Shown here: positions 32,971-44,800 of the stretch, one piece after another
How the letters are laid out: every line of letters starts with the position of its first letter
Position numbering within the stretch: the first letter of the stretch is position 1
From: Rhyzopertha dominica
Taxonomy: Eukaryota; Arthropoda; Insecta; Coleoptera; Bostrichidae
Assembly: GCA_025024175.1 (NCBI GenBank)
Contig: QCXZ01000137.1
Span: 20,150,001-20,214,000 of the forward strand
Direction of reading: 5' to 3'
DNA length: 64,000 nucleotides
Made by a program: the position numbers and the translations under genes
Notes under the pieces: generated by a model
What the model saw: only the letters and a program-made list of their open reading frames with translations
Told to the model about the DNA's origin: nothing
Databases searched by the model: none

Positions 32971-35391
32971 ATGGAATCGAAAAAAAAAGGGAAGTTTCAC
33001 AATTATGACGAAGACTCACTACAAAAAGCCATTATTGCGATTCGAAACGGCGGAAAACTACGTGAAACCTGTAGACAATACGGCGTCCCAAAATCCACGG
33101 TCCAGGACCGGATTAAAGGTAAAGTTAGTGATGTTTGCAAAACCATGGGACCGGATCCTATTTTGAAAAAAGAAACGGAAGACAAATTAGTCACATGGAT
33201 TGAAAACTTAGCCAGTTGCGGTTTTCCGATTAAAAAAAGTGTCTTATTAGATACAGTACAGAAAATTGTGAAAGAGGAAAAAATTAAGACACCGTTCACC
33301 GATGGACGACCTGGACAAAGTTGGTTCTCTGGTTTTATGAAACGACATTCGCGTTTAGCCCTAAAAAACGCGGAGTCTCTAGAGAAATATAGAGCCCAAA
33401 TAACAGAAGAATATATTAGATCTTGGTTTCAAGATTTACGATCTTTTCTAATTAAGTCAAACGCCGCAGAGATCATTGAAGATCCAAGTCGTATTTTAAA
33501 CGGCGATGAAAGTGGATTCTGCCTATGTCCAAAGAGTGGTAAAGTATTGGGTGTGAGAGGACGTGACCTCAATATTGTTAAAACAGGAAGCAGCAAAGAA
33601 AATTTGACGGTGTTAATTACTTTTACGGCCGATGGAAGACTCTGCCCCCCACTTGTTATATTTCCATATGTGAAACCACCAAAAAGTATAGTAGACCGTA
33701 TGCCTTCTCATTGGGTCCTCGGAAAATCAGACAGCGGGTGGATGCGATCAGACGTTTTTTACGAGTTTGTGGCTAACGATTTAAATACATGGTTAGAAAA
33801 TGAAGGGATTCAAAAACCGGTTTTATTTTTAGTAGACGGGCATAAATCTCATATGTCAGTAGAACTAAGTAAATTTTGCAATGAAAATGGCATAATATTG
33901 TACGCTTTGCCACCAAATGCAACGCATTTACTACAGCCTGCAGATGTTTCTGTTTTTAAGCCTTTAAAAGACTATTGGCGGGAAGAGGTGAGAAAATGGC
34001 AGGCGGAAAATGAAAACCGCGTAGTCACAAAAACTGAATTTTGTTCTATATTTGAAAAAGCCCTTCAGAATCCTAAAATGTCAGATAATATGAAAAACGG
34101 CTTTAAAGCTTGTGGGTTGTACCCATTCAACCCAGATGCAGTAAACTATAAAAAGTGTGTACAGAATGTTCTTGAGAACTTGACAGCGGAAGTTCAGGAG
34201 GAAGTCTCAGAGGCAGATATCAAAGGTACCAAAAAAGTTATCCTGAAGCTTAAACCAAAGTTGACTGAACTTGGATTTTGCACAGATACAATTCTCTCTG
34301 TAGTAAGAACACTGATTCCTAACACAAACGAAGGTAGTGGCGTCTCTTTTTTTACTCAAGAAGAGTTTAACAAAATGGACGTAATTTTTACTGATGGGAC
34401 AGCTCCACCTAATGGTGAAGTTCTTGCGGAAGTATTAGAACAAGACGAGAATCAAAACCCTCCCATTGTAATATTACAAAATGTTCTTCTCAATCCAGGT
34501 CAAGCAAATCAAAATACCGACAGAGAACCGACATTACAACTATTGGAAGATCAAATTCATCAGATTGACAACGAAATTGACGAAATTACTACACCCACGA
34601 CAAATGACCAATACTCAGAGAAGAAAGTTACCCAAGATCATACCAAGGAAAAATTACCGCCGTTATCAGAACTAATGGAAGATCACTATCAGATTGACAA
34701 CGAAATTGCTACACCCACGATAAATGGCAAAAATCCAGAAAAGAAAAAAGACCACAAAGAGGAAGCATCTACGCCGTTATCAGAACTAATGGAAGATCAC
34801 TATCAAATTGACAACGAAATCACTTCACCTGTGATAAAGGACAAATGCCCAGAGACGAAAATTATCCAAGATCGCAAAGAGGAAAAATCCACGCCTCTAG
34901 TAGTTCTTAATAATTCTCAAACTCAACCAATTATTACGCCGACCAGCTCGTCATTTGAAAGGCACCTTTCATATCCACAACCTATTAACAAAAACCCAAA
35001 GAGACGTCAAAGAGAGAAAATACCTTCAGCAATTTCATCTGAAGCCTGGAGAAAGTATTACGAAGATAAATTAAACGAAAAAGAGGAAAAAGAAAATGCA
35101 AAAAAGAAGAGGAAACTGGAGGGAATACAGAAAAAACAAAGTAAAACCAATATGTCAAAAACCTTGATCAACCAACGCAAAGGAGAGTCATCTATAAGAA
35201 ATAAAAAAAAGCAAACATGTGGAGAATGTGAGGACGAACTTGATAGTGACACTGAAATAGAAATTGAAAAAAATGTAGGTTGTGATTCATGTAGGCGCTG
35301 GTATCACTTAGGATGCACCACATTTTCAGGACTTTCCTATAATGAAGTTTCTAAGATGGATTTCATCTGTAAATTATGTGATGATGAGTAA
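32971..35391 (+). CDS. Pogo-like transposase with C-terminal PHD finger, intact
   Basis: 806 codons from ATG 32,971. Residues ~8-60 form a pipsqueak-type helix-turn-helix (DSLQKAIIAIRNGGKLRETC), and ~75-140 a CENP-B-like second DNA-binding region (RPGQSWFSGFMKRHSRLAL). The DDE_1 core carries Asp 179 (NGDESGF), Asp 289 (LVDGHKSHM) and Asp 325 (QPADVSVFKPL), spacing DD35D. Residues ~515-650 hold three diverged repeats with HYQIDNEI-like cores between lysine-rich linkers. A basic segment (~685-745) could be a nuclear signal. The last 57 residues are a PHD finger: Cys 750 CGEC, CDSCRRWYHLGC, then CKLC. PHD fingers usually read histone tails; here that may steer target choice or be inherited from a host gene. 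No stops or shifts. A domesticated gene is an alternative, but terminal repeats argue for a mobile element. Confidence 0.85.
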   Translation: MESKKKGKFHNYDEDSLQKAIIAIRNGGKLRETCRQYGVPKSTVQDRIKGKVSDVCKTMGPDPILKKETEDKLVTWIENLASCGFPIKKSVLLDTVQKIVKEEKIKTPFTDGRPGQSWFSGFMKRHSRLALKNAESLEKYRAQITEEYIRSWFQDLRSFLIKSNAAEIIEDPSRILNGDESGFCLCPKSGKVLGVRGRDLNIVKTGSSKENLTVLITFTADGRLCPPLVIFPYVKPPKSIVDRMPSHWVLGKSDSGWMRSDVFYEFVANDLNTWLENEGIQKPVLFLVDGHKSHMSVELSKFCNENGIILYALPPNATHLLQPADVSVFKPLKDYWREEVRKWQAENENRVVTKTEFCSIFEKALQNPKMSDNMKNGFKACGLYPFNPDAVNYKKCVQNVLENLTAEVQEEVSEADIKGTKKVILKLKPKLTELGFCTDTILSVVRTLIPNTNEGSGVSFFTQEEFNKMDVIFTDGTAPPNGEVLAEVLEQDENQNPPIVILQNVLLNPGQANQNTDREPTLQLLEDQIHQIDNEIDEITTPTTNDQYSEKKVTQDHTKEKLPPLSELMEDHYQIDNEIATPTINGKNPEKKKDHKEEASTPLSELMEDHYQIDNEITSPVIKDKCPETKIIQDRKEEKSTPLVVLNNSQTQPIITPTSSSFERHLSYPQPINKNPKRRQREKIPSAISSEAWRKYYEDKLNEKEEKENAKKKRKLEGIQKKQSKTNMSKTLINQRKGESSIRNKKKQTCGECEDELDSDTEIEIEKNVGCDSCRRWYHLGCTTFSGLSYNEVSKMDFICKLCDDE

Positions 35392-35975
35392 AGTATGTTA
35401 GTTAGCTATCTATTTTTTATGTGATTGCAAATTCTACCAAAGAATGTACTTAGTTACCTACCTAGTTTTGTTGTTTGTTGATATAATAACAGGAATTTTT
35501 ATAGTTTAATACCTAATTTTTTAGTTCCTAAATAATCCAACCAAAGTATGTAAATATATTATCTTTTTTTGTATTTTTAGGGTGTAATGCACCTAGGTAT
35601 ATATTCAAGTTTTGTTCCTACTTGTAGGTAAATAATATATATATATATATATTTATCTAGCACCAAAGAATGTTACCTGTACTTACCTACTTACTTTAAC
35701 TCAAGTTTTGTTGTTTGTTGACATTTTAACTAATATTTGTATTATTTAAGATCTTAAATTTTTAGTTCCTAATAAGGCCTATCAAAGTGAGATCCTTTTT
35801 TAATCTGTAGAATGTATAGGCACTTTTGGTCAAGTTTTTGTTTTTATTTGTTTAGTTACATATAGATATATTTTTTATTTAGAATTTACCTATGATTAAA
35901 GATTTTTAAGATTGCATTAAAATTTTATTAAACAACTGATAATACGGGACTGTGCATAATCAACCAATAACAAGG

Positions 35976-36233
35976 TGTCCGACTAGTGGCAACTGCCCGG
36001 CCGACTATTGGCAAACACTGTCCGACTACTAACAAAACAGCACTTTTTTACTAAAAGCATAAAATACAAATAATTAGTAGGTTTATAGATAAAAGTAATA
36101 TATTAAACATTAAGCCAAATAATCAAACTCTCCATTTCAAAAGGCGGTGGCTCTATTGCCCCAATGAATATTTTTTTATTCATGATTTAACTTCAGATTT
36201 GTCTAAACTGTCCGACTACTGGCTCATTGACCC
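35976..36233. repeat. Subterminal GTCCGAC repeats, right cluster
   Basis: Copies of the pogo subterminal motif in the opposite orientation lie at 35,976, about 35,997, 36,019 and 36,210. The last forms part of the terminal inverted repeat. Confidence 0.7.
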
Positions 36234-36235
36234 TA

Positions 36236-37559
36236 ATAAGGTTTTTAGATTGTTGTTACATTCTGTTTTATAAGCAGGGGGGATAAGTGGAGCTAAATTG
36301 AGGTGTATAAAAAACGTTTTCTATGTATAACTTACTGAGTATGAATCTTAGTTAAAATTTGAAAATTCCGAAAACAAAAATTCTCATTTACATCGTCATA
36401 ATTATACTACAGATATGCTTAAGAAACCAAATTCAACTGGTGACATTCCTTGACTATTACGAAATTTATTTTCTTGAAGGATGTGTTTTTGTTAATGTCA
36501 TTTACTTTATTTATGTCTATAAAAATCCTGTTAGGACTTTTTTATATCTATACTTGTCAAAACGTTGTTAACGTTAACGTTACTCTAAAATTAGTCAGCA
36601 TATTTTAATGGTACCAGATTTAGCAAAATGCAATTACTTGCATGAAAAAATCCTTTTAAATGTGGTAAATTTTCAATCATTTGGGCTTTCGTTTAAAAAT
36701 AAATTCATAAATAATCTTAAAATAAAGCAGTTACAATTTTTCAAATATTTTACAATACCACGGAAAGTGCAACGTGATATGCTCCAAAACCAGAAAACGT
36801 CGTTTAATATAGGTATTATAAATATATTTCCAATAAGGGCATAACCAAAAAAAAATCTCATATTTATATTTTAGATTTCAAATTTGTTGTGTGATATTTG
36901 CATAAAACATATATTACAAGCAGTAGTAGTAGAAGAGGTGGTGAGTTTTGGTAGTGGTAGTGATAGTAGTATTATTATTTTATTAACTAAAGCAATACAT
37001 CATAATAATATGTTTTGTTTCAAAATAAAATAGAAAACGAAAGTGAAGTCCAGTAAAATGGCATTCAATTAATGCTGCTTTTCAAAAAATGAATTTTATA
37101 TTAAAAAAACTGGTGTCATAAATGTCGCTATAATGTACTAAACAAAATTAAATGTTTCAAAGAGATAGTTCCTATAAACAAACAAAAAGCGCCAAAGGAA
37201 TGCTACGAAAAACTCAAAATGAAAAACTTTGGTATTAGTTATATTATCATTTTACACTCCCTTGTTCAACTTTCTGGTTGTCTCCTGTTGCCCTGCAAAT
37301 ATAGTTTTAAGATGTATTGGGTTTGCAGATATTTTACTGGAAATTTGATTATAAACTTTGAAAACGATGTAGATAATGTTCGATAGATAGATTCCGAAAA
37401 AACGTCGGATCCATAATTTTTTGTTGTGTGTCATAAGATGGACGATAGAAGCATTCACTCTTATAATAACAAAATTTTCGTGGTAGTGAAAGTGTTTAAA
37501 AGCTACTACTACCAAAATTAATTAATTAATTATATTAAATAGGTTACGAGATATTTCTA
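36236..37559. other. AT-rich DNA between pogo and the right inverted arm
   Basis: Short ORFs only. A trinucleotide-like AGT/GGT stretch lies at about 36,920-36,975. Nothing recognised. Confidence 0.4.
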
Positions 37560-38532
37560 AAAACATTTTATTGCATTTTATCCGCTGTATGTCGTATTGC
37601 TTGATGTATTACCGTAAAAGTTTTTAGAACTATCTGAAATTTTGTCAATATTCGATTATCCATTCTACAAATTGTTTAAATAAATAGAATATGCCCTGCA
37701 TAACAGGATCGTAATAATTCTACTTATTCGATAAAAACATGGCCGCTGTATACATATACCAGATTAGAGTACTTTAACGTGCCAATTTGTCAAACAATTA
37801 TCAAGAACATTTACTAACATCACAACACGTATTTTCTTGCAATTAATTGTAATTGGTAAACTCATCGCTCCTCTTTTTAAATATTATTATTGCATGTATG
37901 CTAAGGTAGTGCAATTTAGTATAATATACCTGAAATAAATGAATAAACGACTTAGTATCATTTAATGTGTGTAAAAATTAATCGGCCTTAAAGTAAGGTA
38001 ATGTGATTGGTTTAGACTCTCATTACAAAGATGATTTTAACTTAAAATAAAATAGATATGAAAAACCTACCCAATTACTTTAGTTGACAGATTGCACAGT
38101 GTTAAATGAATAGCAATAATGTAACACTTCATAATGTTTCAAGTTTTATTAACTTGCTACATGTTTTACAAAAGAAGGTTGCTTATTGATATTAGATTTT
38201 GTTCATGCCGACAACGCGACGCCGACCCTTTATGCCCATGAGCATTGTATTTGTCCATTTGGAACACTAAATCCATATTTCCAGCTACACCGCACCGCCT
38301 GAGGTGGGCTGTTTATTTTAAGTAGGTAGTCGTAAAAACAGGTAGATTCGAGGGTAGATCTTACTTGTCATTGAACTCTGCAGATATTCAAATGTTGGGT
38401 TGCATAAAATCGGGAATTGTTGCTCAATAGGGATACTGTGCTTACCCCATCGTTTGGTGGAAGAAGGTACTAAATTTGGAGTGTAAAGGGTTGCTTGTTA
38501 TGTTGTTGCATGAATATTGCAACTGATAGTAC
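37560..38532 (-). repeat. Right arm of the ~1 kb inverted repeat
   Basis: Reverse-complement partner of 30,811-31,880. Its outer edge (CAACTGATAGTAC) pairs with GTACTCTCAGTTG at the left edge. Confidence 0.7.
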
Positions 38533-39160
38533 AGAAAACGAAGTGGATCTGACCTTCCGGGCAGTGCGATTCCACAGAGGACGATCAGAAATCTTGAAGT
38601 CCTCTAGCTTGACCACTGATTATCTACTTTCTTGACGAATGACTCACTTTTAGCAACCGCACAGATAGGACAGGCCGCAACATCAATTTCAAAGCTTCCA
38701 AATGTCTCAGACGTAAAGAATTCTGGTCAAGAAAAAGTCCAGTCCAGAAAACCCTGATAAACAGGGTTTCCTTTCTCAACAGTTAAACGACAAATTATAC
38801 GTTATATAGCGATAGCGTAATTTCGCTTTTCTTGGTTCTCTTGGCACAACTAATCCTCAAACGAGTAATCTATCCACGACCAATAATCCCTCAACAACCA
38901 AAACTGAGATAGATGATAGGCAATCGTGGTAGTATCCCCTTTAGTGTGGTTAAATAAAACCAAATTCACCGATGCTTAACGTGCCAAATACTCGAGAAAC
39001 TTGCCTTTTCCACACCGGCTGCAGATGAAGCGCGCAAAAACTGTTGTAGGAAAAACTCCAGCGATAAGAAGAATCGCGATATTACTTTACAACTGGACAA
39101 GAATGTGAATGAAACATATACCGATTAATCAATTAATTTCATACAGCCTGAGTTCTTATA
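38533..39160. other. No recognised gene
   Basis: No coding motif. It ends at the TAGC target site of the next element. Confidence 0.4.
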
Positions 39161-39164
39161 TAGC

Positions 39165-40188
39165 TATAACATTTATTTTATCATTTTACATAATCAACAA
39201 ATTGAAGGAAACAAATACTATACATGCATACATTATTCGTACTCANACTAACACTATTTGCTGTCTTTCCTGAAAATGAAATGTTATTATTACTTCATGT
39301 TGTAAAATAATTACTTACCTGTATGAGTAACCTGGGTTGCCTACGTGAGGTTTAAAATTGAATATCTTCCTTTCATTATCACCTTTTCACTTGGCCATGC
39401 TTTCCACAAAAACCAGCATTCTGTGACTGGCATCGAAAGACGGAGCACACATTTATTAAGACGTGATTTGAANAATCCAAATTGTGATCCATATGTTAAG
39501 ATCATAAAATTGTTAAGAGCATCCGTCATACACGCCATTTAACAAATAACAATATCTTGCAAATTGTTATATTTTGGGAGAAAGACCTTCAACAAGTGAG
39601 GTAACCTTGTGTGAAATCATTGTTACTGTGTAATTTATTTCCAAAATGTATTAGGGTCTTTTGGTGGAGGCCTAGCGCCAGTATCCAGTACAAATTTTCT
39701 ATCAAACACTTATCACCTGGAATATCAAAAACTTGGTTCGAGTCCGAAGCAGCAGTTCCGTCTAGGAAAACTGATTCCCAGTAACAGCCATTTTGTGAAC
39801 TCCAATATCTGGACAGGAAACAGCTAAGTTCCATTTATATAGTTACATCACAGCGGTCAGTATTTAACCATCTTTTATCAGATACTTTGGTTTTACTGTG
39901 AATGAATGTTAGCCCGTTCAAAGCTTTGATAGGGATACCGCTTTTGTTCTTATAAGACAAATTTACCTAAATAGTTATCACAGCTGTAGTAACACCGTAA
40001 ATAAAATACTTATTTCAACAGGACCGGCGATCGCTTATTTTTTTTTGTCTGCACTCTGATTTCCAATTTTTAGTGTCTGTGTAAAATTGGTGGCGCCCTT
40101 AAGAAATCATATTAAAATCCACGACCCCGCTCTAACCGAACAACTAGCTGCCGTCGCGTTGTGTAACAAGTGAAATTTTTACATTACA
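39165..40188 (+). repeat. Gypsy 5' LTR
   Basis: Starts TATAACATTT and ends ACATTACA. It contains two undetermined bases. Confidence 0.9.
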
Positions 40189-40193
40189 CAAAG

Positions 40194-40212
40194 TGGCGAC
40201 CAACGTGTGGGG
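40194..40212 (+). other. Primer-binding site, tRNA-Lys-like
   Basis: TGGCGACCAACGTGTGGGG lies six bases after the LTR. It is close to the tRNA-Lys(1,2)-type site (TGGCGCCCAACGTGGGG) with one substitution and one inserted T. Identification rests on recalled consensus. Confidence 0.6.
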
Positions 40213-40562
40213 CCTGATTTTTCAAAATTCTATTCAGTATCAGTTTAAAATTTTCCATCGTTTGTAGACGCGATCAGATCAATTCGGGTGATAAGGTGTC
40301 AGTTGTTTTTACAATATAGGTTCTTCACCTGCTCTGTGTTTCGAACGTACATTTATTTGGTACACAGTCACAGAATCGTGTTGTTTAGATATTTATTTTA
40401 TGAAGTAATTTGTATGTGGAAATACATATTTGTTTCCTTTCCTATTTTGTCTATTGGGGAATCAAAGTTTGAAGAACGAGTCCATTTCTTGTTGAGCCCA
40501 TTAGTGTTATTACTTATTATTACGCTGTTGTGTTCGTATATTTATATTTTACGGAATACATA

Positions 40563-41036
40563 ATGAAGCCTGCTCATTTGCTTGCAAGGGAACTTAATTA
40601 TGAATTGCGAATTAGAGGCATTATTACTGAACGGAAAGAAGCACAACAAAAGCGAAAAATTTTGGCTAAATTATTGGAAAAAGACTGCGCGCGTATGGAC
40701 ATTGTTTTACGGGATCCACAGTATGATTTCGATGATGAGAAGGTTGTTATTGATGAGACGATTGATTCAATCAAAACAGTTATCGGAGAATTCGAAGGTC
40801 CGGAGAGCGATTCCACTTGTAAACGGGTTCGTTCGCGTATTATTTACTTGACGGAACGTGTAAAGAGAATAGAAGTTGTTGATAACGAACGTAAGGAGGA
40901 AATACAGACTTTTAAAAATGAATCTTTAGCCACTTGCTTAGAATTAGAGGTCCTTTTGGAAGAAAAAATAGTCAAAGATGCGGCATTAGTAGATTTAACT
41001 AGTTTTAGCAATAGTTCCGCGGTACAACCTATATAG
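40563..41036 (+). pseudogene. Gypsy Gag N-terminal part
   Basis: From ATG 40,563 (MKPAHLLARELNYELRIRG) the frame runs to TAG 41,034-41,036. The ELNYELRIRG motif followed by a Lys/Glu-rich helical region (ERKEAQQKRKILAKLLEKD) is typical of the start of insect gypsy Gag proteins. The capsid-like part follows directly in another frame, so a frame change near 41,030 has split one Gag. A second candidate coiled segment is RVKRIEVVDNERKEEIQTF. Confidence 0.65.
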
Positions 41037-41038
41037 TA

Positions 41039-41842
41039 CAGAACATTGTGCAACCTGATTTTAGATCAGTTCCGGTATATAAATGGAATTTACAATTTTC
41101 GGGTGATAAACATTCAGATTTGATAGCATTTTTAGAACGCATTGAAGAGTTACGAATTTCAAGGCATGTAGAAAAACAAGAACTTTTTGAGTCTGCTGTC
41201 GATTTATTCAGTGGAAATGCACTTTTGTGGTTTCGATCCATAAGATCATCAGTACAGGATCGGGATTCGTTGGTAGCTTTGTTAAAATATGAGTTCCTTC
41301 CCGCTGATTACGTCGATCATGTTTGGGAAAAATTGCGTAACCGTGTTCAGTTGCCATCTGAGCCTATCCACATTTATATAGCCGCCATGGAAAATCTATT
41401 CAGCCAATTGGGACACTATGTAGCTGAATGTACTAAAGTAAAATACATTAAGAAAAATTTGTTGCCGCACTACATCCAACAGCTAGCTTTAGTTACGATA
41501 AACAGTTTAGCGGATCTGTCTATGTATTGTAAAAAAATTGATGAAGCTGTAGTAATTAAAAATAATCGGCCTTGTACTAATAGAATTGCTTCCATTGAAG
41601 ATACTGTTACGGATTCTAAACCTCATAGTACGTTTCGTAATGATGAACCACGCATTAAAAACGAATTTAGAAATTCTAGGTCTCATAAACAAAATCGTTC
41701 TGATTTGAAACCCATAGTTTGCTGGAATTGTAATCAAATTAATCATACTTACCAGGATTGTCGCGCTAGGCGTAATACTTTTTGTTATCGTTGTGGTAAT
41801 CCCGGTGCAACTATTAAAACATGTTCGTGCTCAAAAAACTAA
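41039..41842 (+). CDS. Gypsy Gag, capsid and nucleocapsid part
   Basis: An open frame with no ATG at its left end (the first codons after the break read VQNIVQPDFRSVPVYKW). The capsid-like region has LQFSGDKHSDLIAFLERIEE and LLWFRSIRSSVQDRDSLV. The C-terminal nucleocapsid has one proper zinc knuckle (CWNCNQINHTYQDC) and a second in which the His is replaced (CYRCGNPGATIKTC). It ends at TAA 41,840-41,842, directly after a slippery heptamer. Pol lies in the -1 frame and overlaps. It would assemble the particle in the cytoplasm; the break from the N-terminal part makes this copy doubtful. Confidence 0.8.
   Translation, partial: QNIVQPDFRSVPVYKWNLQFSGDKHSDLIAFLERIEELRISRHVEKQELFESAVDLFSGNALLWFRSIRSSVQDRDSLVALLKYEFLPADYVDHVWEKLRNRVQLPSEPIHIYIAAMENLFSQLGHYVAECTKVKYIKKNLLPHYIQQLALVTINSLADLSMYCKKIDEAVVIKNNRPCTNRIASIEDTVTDSKPHSTFRNDEPRIKNEFRNSRSHKQNRSDLKPIVCWNCNQINHTYQDCRARRNTFCYRCGNPGATIKTCSCSKN
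41833..41839 (+). promoter_or_regulatory. Candidate -1 ribosomal frameshift site
   Basis: A AAA AAC, read in the gag frame as tcA AAA AAC and then the stop TAA, is the canonical slippery heptamer. A -1 slip enters exactly the frame that encodes protease. I have not modelled a downstream pseudoknot. Confidence 0.7.
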
Positions 41843-44800
41843 CTTATGGGGAACGTAAGTTAGGCCGCCGTACTCCCCTACTACGAAATTTGGCCTATTT
41901 ACCAAAATTTAGATGCAATTTAAAAACACAGACTTCCGCATTAGACTTGTCACCTATATTTGTTTCGAAGCCTTCAGATGATCGTCCTTATATAGAAATT
42001 TCGCTTTATGGTGTTAAATTGCCAGCTCTTTTTGATTCCGGTGCTAGTCATTCCGTCATTGGTAAACCTGCTATGTGGATTCTAAATATGTTTAAATTAA
42101 AATTAGACAAAAGGATCAACAAAACTGTAACCACGGCTGATGGCAATCAACAACGAATTACTGCATCTTTCGATATACCGATACGCATTGGAAACGCGTG
42201 CGAAGTGATAAATTTTTATATTGTTCCATCTTTAGAACATGGAATTATATAGGAAGTAATTTTTGTCAGCAGTTTAAATTGCTTATTGATTATAATAAAC
42301 GCTCTTGGGATATTCAAGTCGGTAATACTCATGTTAACACAATTAGTGTGGGTAATTCAAACGGTACACCGAAGCAAAACGTAGCCGTGTCCGAAAATCT
42401 TACTAAAAGATTGTCTGCGGAACAGTTAAGAGAAGCTGAAGCTATTGCAATGTCGTGTAAGCAAATTGCCGGTGATGAAAATAAATTAGGGCTTACAAAT
42501 AAATTAAAACATCTCATAAATACGGGGGATGCTCTGCCGTTTAAACAAAGACAATATATGATGTCTCCGTACATGCAGTCACATCTAAATACGGAATTAG
42601 ATAAAATGTTAGCTCAAGGAGTTATAGAACCATCGCACGGTGCGTGGAGTTCTGCAGTTCTTTTGGTCAAAAAAAAACAATGGCGATTATAGATTCTGTT
42701 TTGACGGGAGAAAATTAAATTCTGTCACAAAACCAGATAGATATCCGTTACCCCGCGTTGATCGTATATTGAGTATGTTAAGGAATGCGAAGTTTATTTC
42801 ATCAATAGATCTTCGTAGCGCCTTCTGGCAGATACCATTAGATGAAGAGTCTAAAGAGAAAACAGGATTTTCTATACCCGGCAGAGGGATGTTTCAGTTC
42901 AAGGTCATGCCTTTTGGATTATCATGTTCAGCTCAAACCCTACAACGTTTAATGGACGCACTTTTCGGCCCAGAATTAGAACCGCATGTGTTTTGTTATT
43001 TAGATGATATTATCGTAATTTCTGGCTCGTTTGACGAACATGTTCGTCTATCGAATACCGTTCGCGATCGTTTACGTGAAGCCAACCTCACAGTAAATTT
43101 ATCTAAGTGCGAATTCTTTAAGGCATCGCTGAAATATTTGGGTTATGTTGTAGACGGTGACGGTTTGAGAACGGATCCCGAAAAAGTGTCCGCTATGGTA
43201 AATTATCCGCGACCTACTACCGCGACCGAAGCTAAAAGATTTTTAGGCATGTGTTCATGGTACCGACGATTTATATCACAATTTTCAATTTTAGTGGCAC
43301 CCCTGAATGATCTCTTAAAGGGTAAACAAAAGAAACAAGTGATAAATTGGAACAATGACGCAGAAGATTCGTTTTTGAAAATTAAACAAGCACTCGTTTC
43401 TGCACCTGTCTTGCGTAGTCCGGATTTTTCTAAAGTCTTCACTATTCAGTGTGATGCGTCTGATGTAGGCTTAGGTGGTGTTCTAACACAAGAACTGGAA
43501 GGAGAGGAAGTAGCTATCGCATTTTGTTCAAGATCTTTGTCGCGTGCAGAAAGAAATTATTCAGTTACTCAAAGAGAATTGTTGTCTCTATTATTTTGTA
43601 TTGAAAAATTTCGACCTTATGTAGAGGGAACTAAATTTCGCGTTATAACCGATCACTACTCTTTGTTATGGTTGAATAGATTGAAGGAGCCTACTGGTAA
43701 ACTGGCTCGATGGGCAGTTAAGTTACAACAATATTCATTCGAACTGTGTCATCGTAAAGGTAAATTAAATGTTGTCCCGGATGCCTTATCGAGAATTCCC
43801 GTTGAGGAAATAAATGTTTTGAAAATTAATGATTGCAAATTAGATAACTGGTATATTAACTTGCGTAATAACATAAAAGCTTTTCCCACTAAATATCCTC
43901 AATGGAAGGTTTTGCATGATCAAGTGTATAAGTTCATCCCATCTAAAACTCCAATAACTTCCAACAATTTGGAATGGAAAATGTTAGTGCCAAGAATACT
44001 TAGAAGGGAGGTCATATCTTCCTGCCACGATCCACCGAATTGTGCACACGGGGGATTTTTTAAAACTTTTAATCGCGTTAGAGACGAGCACTATTGGCCA
44101 AATATGCGTAGAGATATCTACAACTATATCAGAAATTGCAAGGTTTGCGGCCAACAAAAGGTCGATTCTAAACCGCGTATGGGAGTTATGGGTTCAGAAA
44201 AACAAGTAAAGTATCCGTGGCAAATAATAGCCGTTGACATAATGGGACCTTTTCCCAAATCATCCTCAGGAAATATGTATCTTTTAGTAGTTTCAGACTG
44301 GTTCTCAAAATTTACTCTTTTGTATCCAATGAGAAGAGCTGTTGCGTCGACCATTGTTAGGTTTATGGAAAACCAAGTTTTTCTTGTGTTCGGCGTGCCT
44401 CAATTCATTATTTGCGATAATGGTACCGTGTTCGCGGGATCAGAGTTCAAGAAATTAGCCAATAAATATAAAGTACAAAAAATCTGGTTTAATGCCAGAT
44501 ACCATCCTCAATGTAATTTCGTAGAGATGGTAAATAGAACGGTAGGAACAGCTATTAGGAGCTACATTAGCAATAATCACAAAAAATGGGACGAACACTT
44601 GTATCATATTCAGAGAGCAATAAATTCAGCAAGACATGAAGTAACGGGGTATACTCCTTCTTTCCTGAATTTTGGTCGAAATGTTCCTCTTTCTGGCAAT
44701 TATTATGGTGAAATTTCTTCCACTGAAGGTCACGAACTATTAGCTTCTAATCGCGATGATTTTGTTGCTGATATCAAAGGAATATCGGAAGTTTATAAGC

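Larger units (their letters stand above)
32248..36233 (+). mobile_element. Complete pogo-family element with PHD-finger transposase
   Basis: TA flanks (32,246-32,247 and 36,234-36,235) enclose 3,986 bp with inverted ends GGGTCAATGAGTCAGTAGTC on the left and, in reverse complement, GGGTCAATGAGCCAGTAGTC on the right. Many subterminal copies of a GTCGGAC-type motif lie on both sides of the gene. One uninterrupted 806-codon frame fills the middle. The element sits between the two inverted ~1 kb arms. Confidence 0.85.

Noticed and set aside
34481..35252. ORFs overlapping the pogo transposase in other frames
   Set aside because: Shadows of the intact 806-codon frame.
36359..36861. Three ORFs of 62-78 codons
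   Set aside because: AT-driven, no motifs, overlapping on both strands.
39345..39542. 65-codon frame in both LTRs of the first gypsy element
   Set aside because: No 5' ATG, and its presence in both LTRs follows from the repeat itself. No motif.
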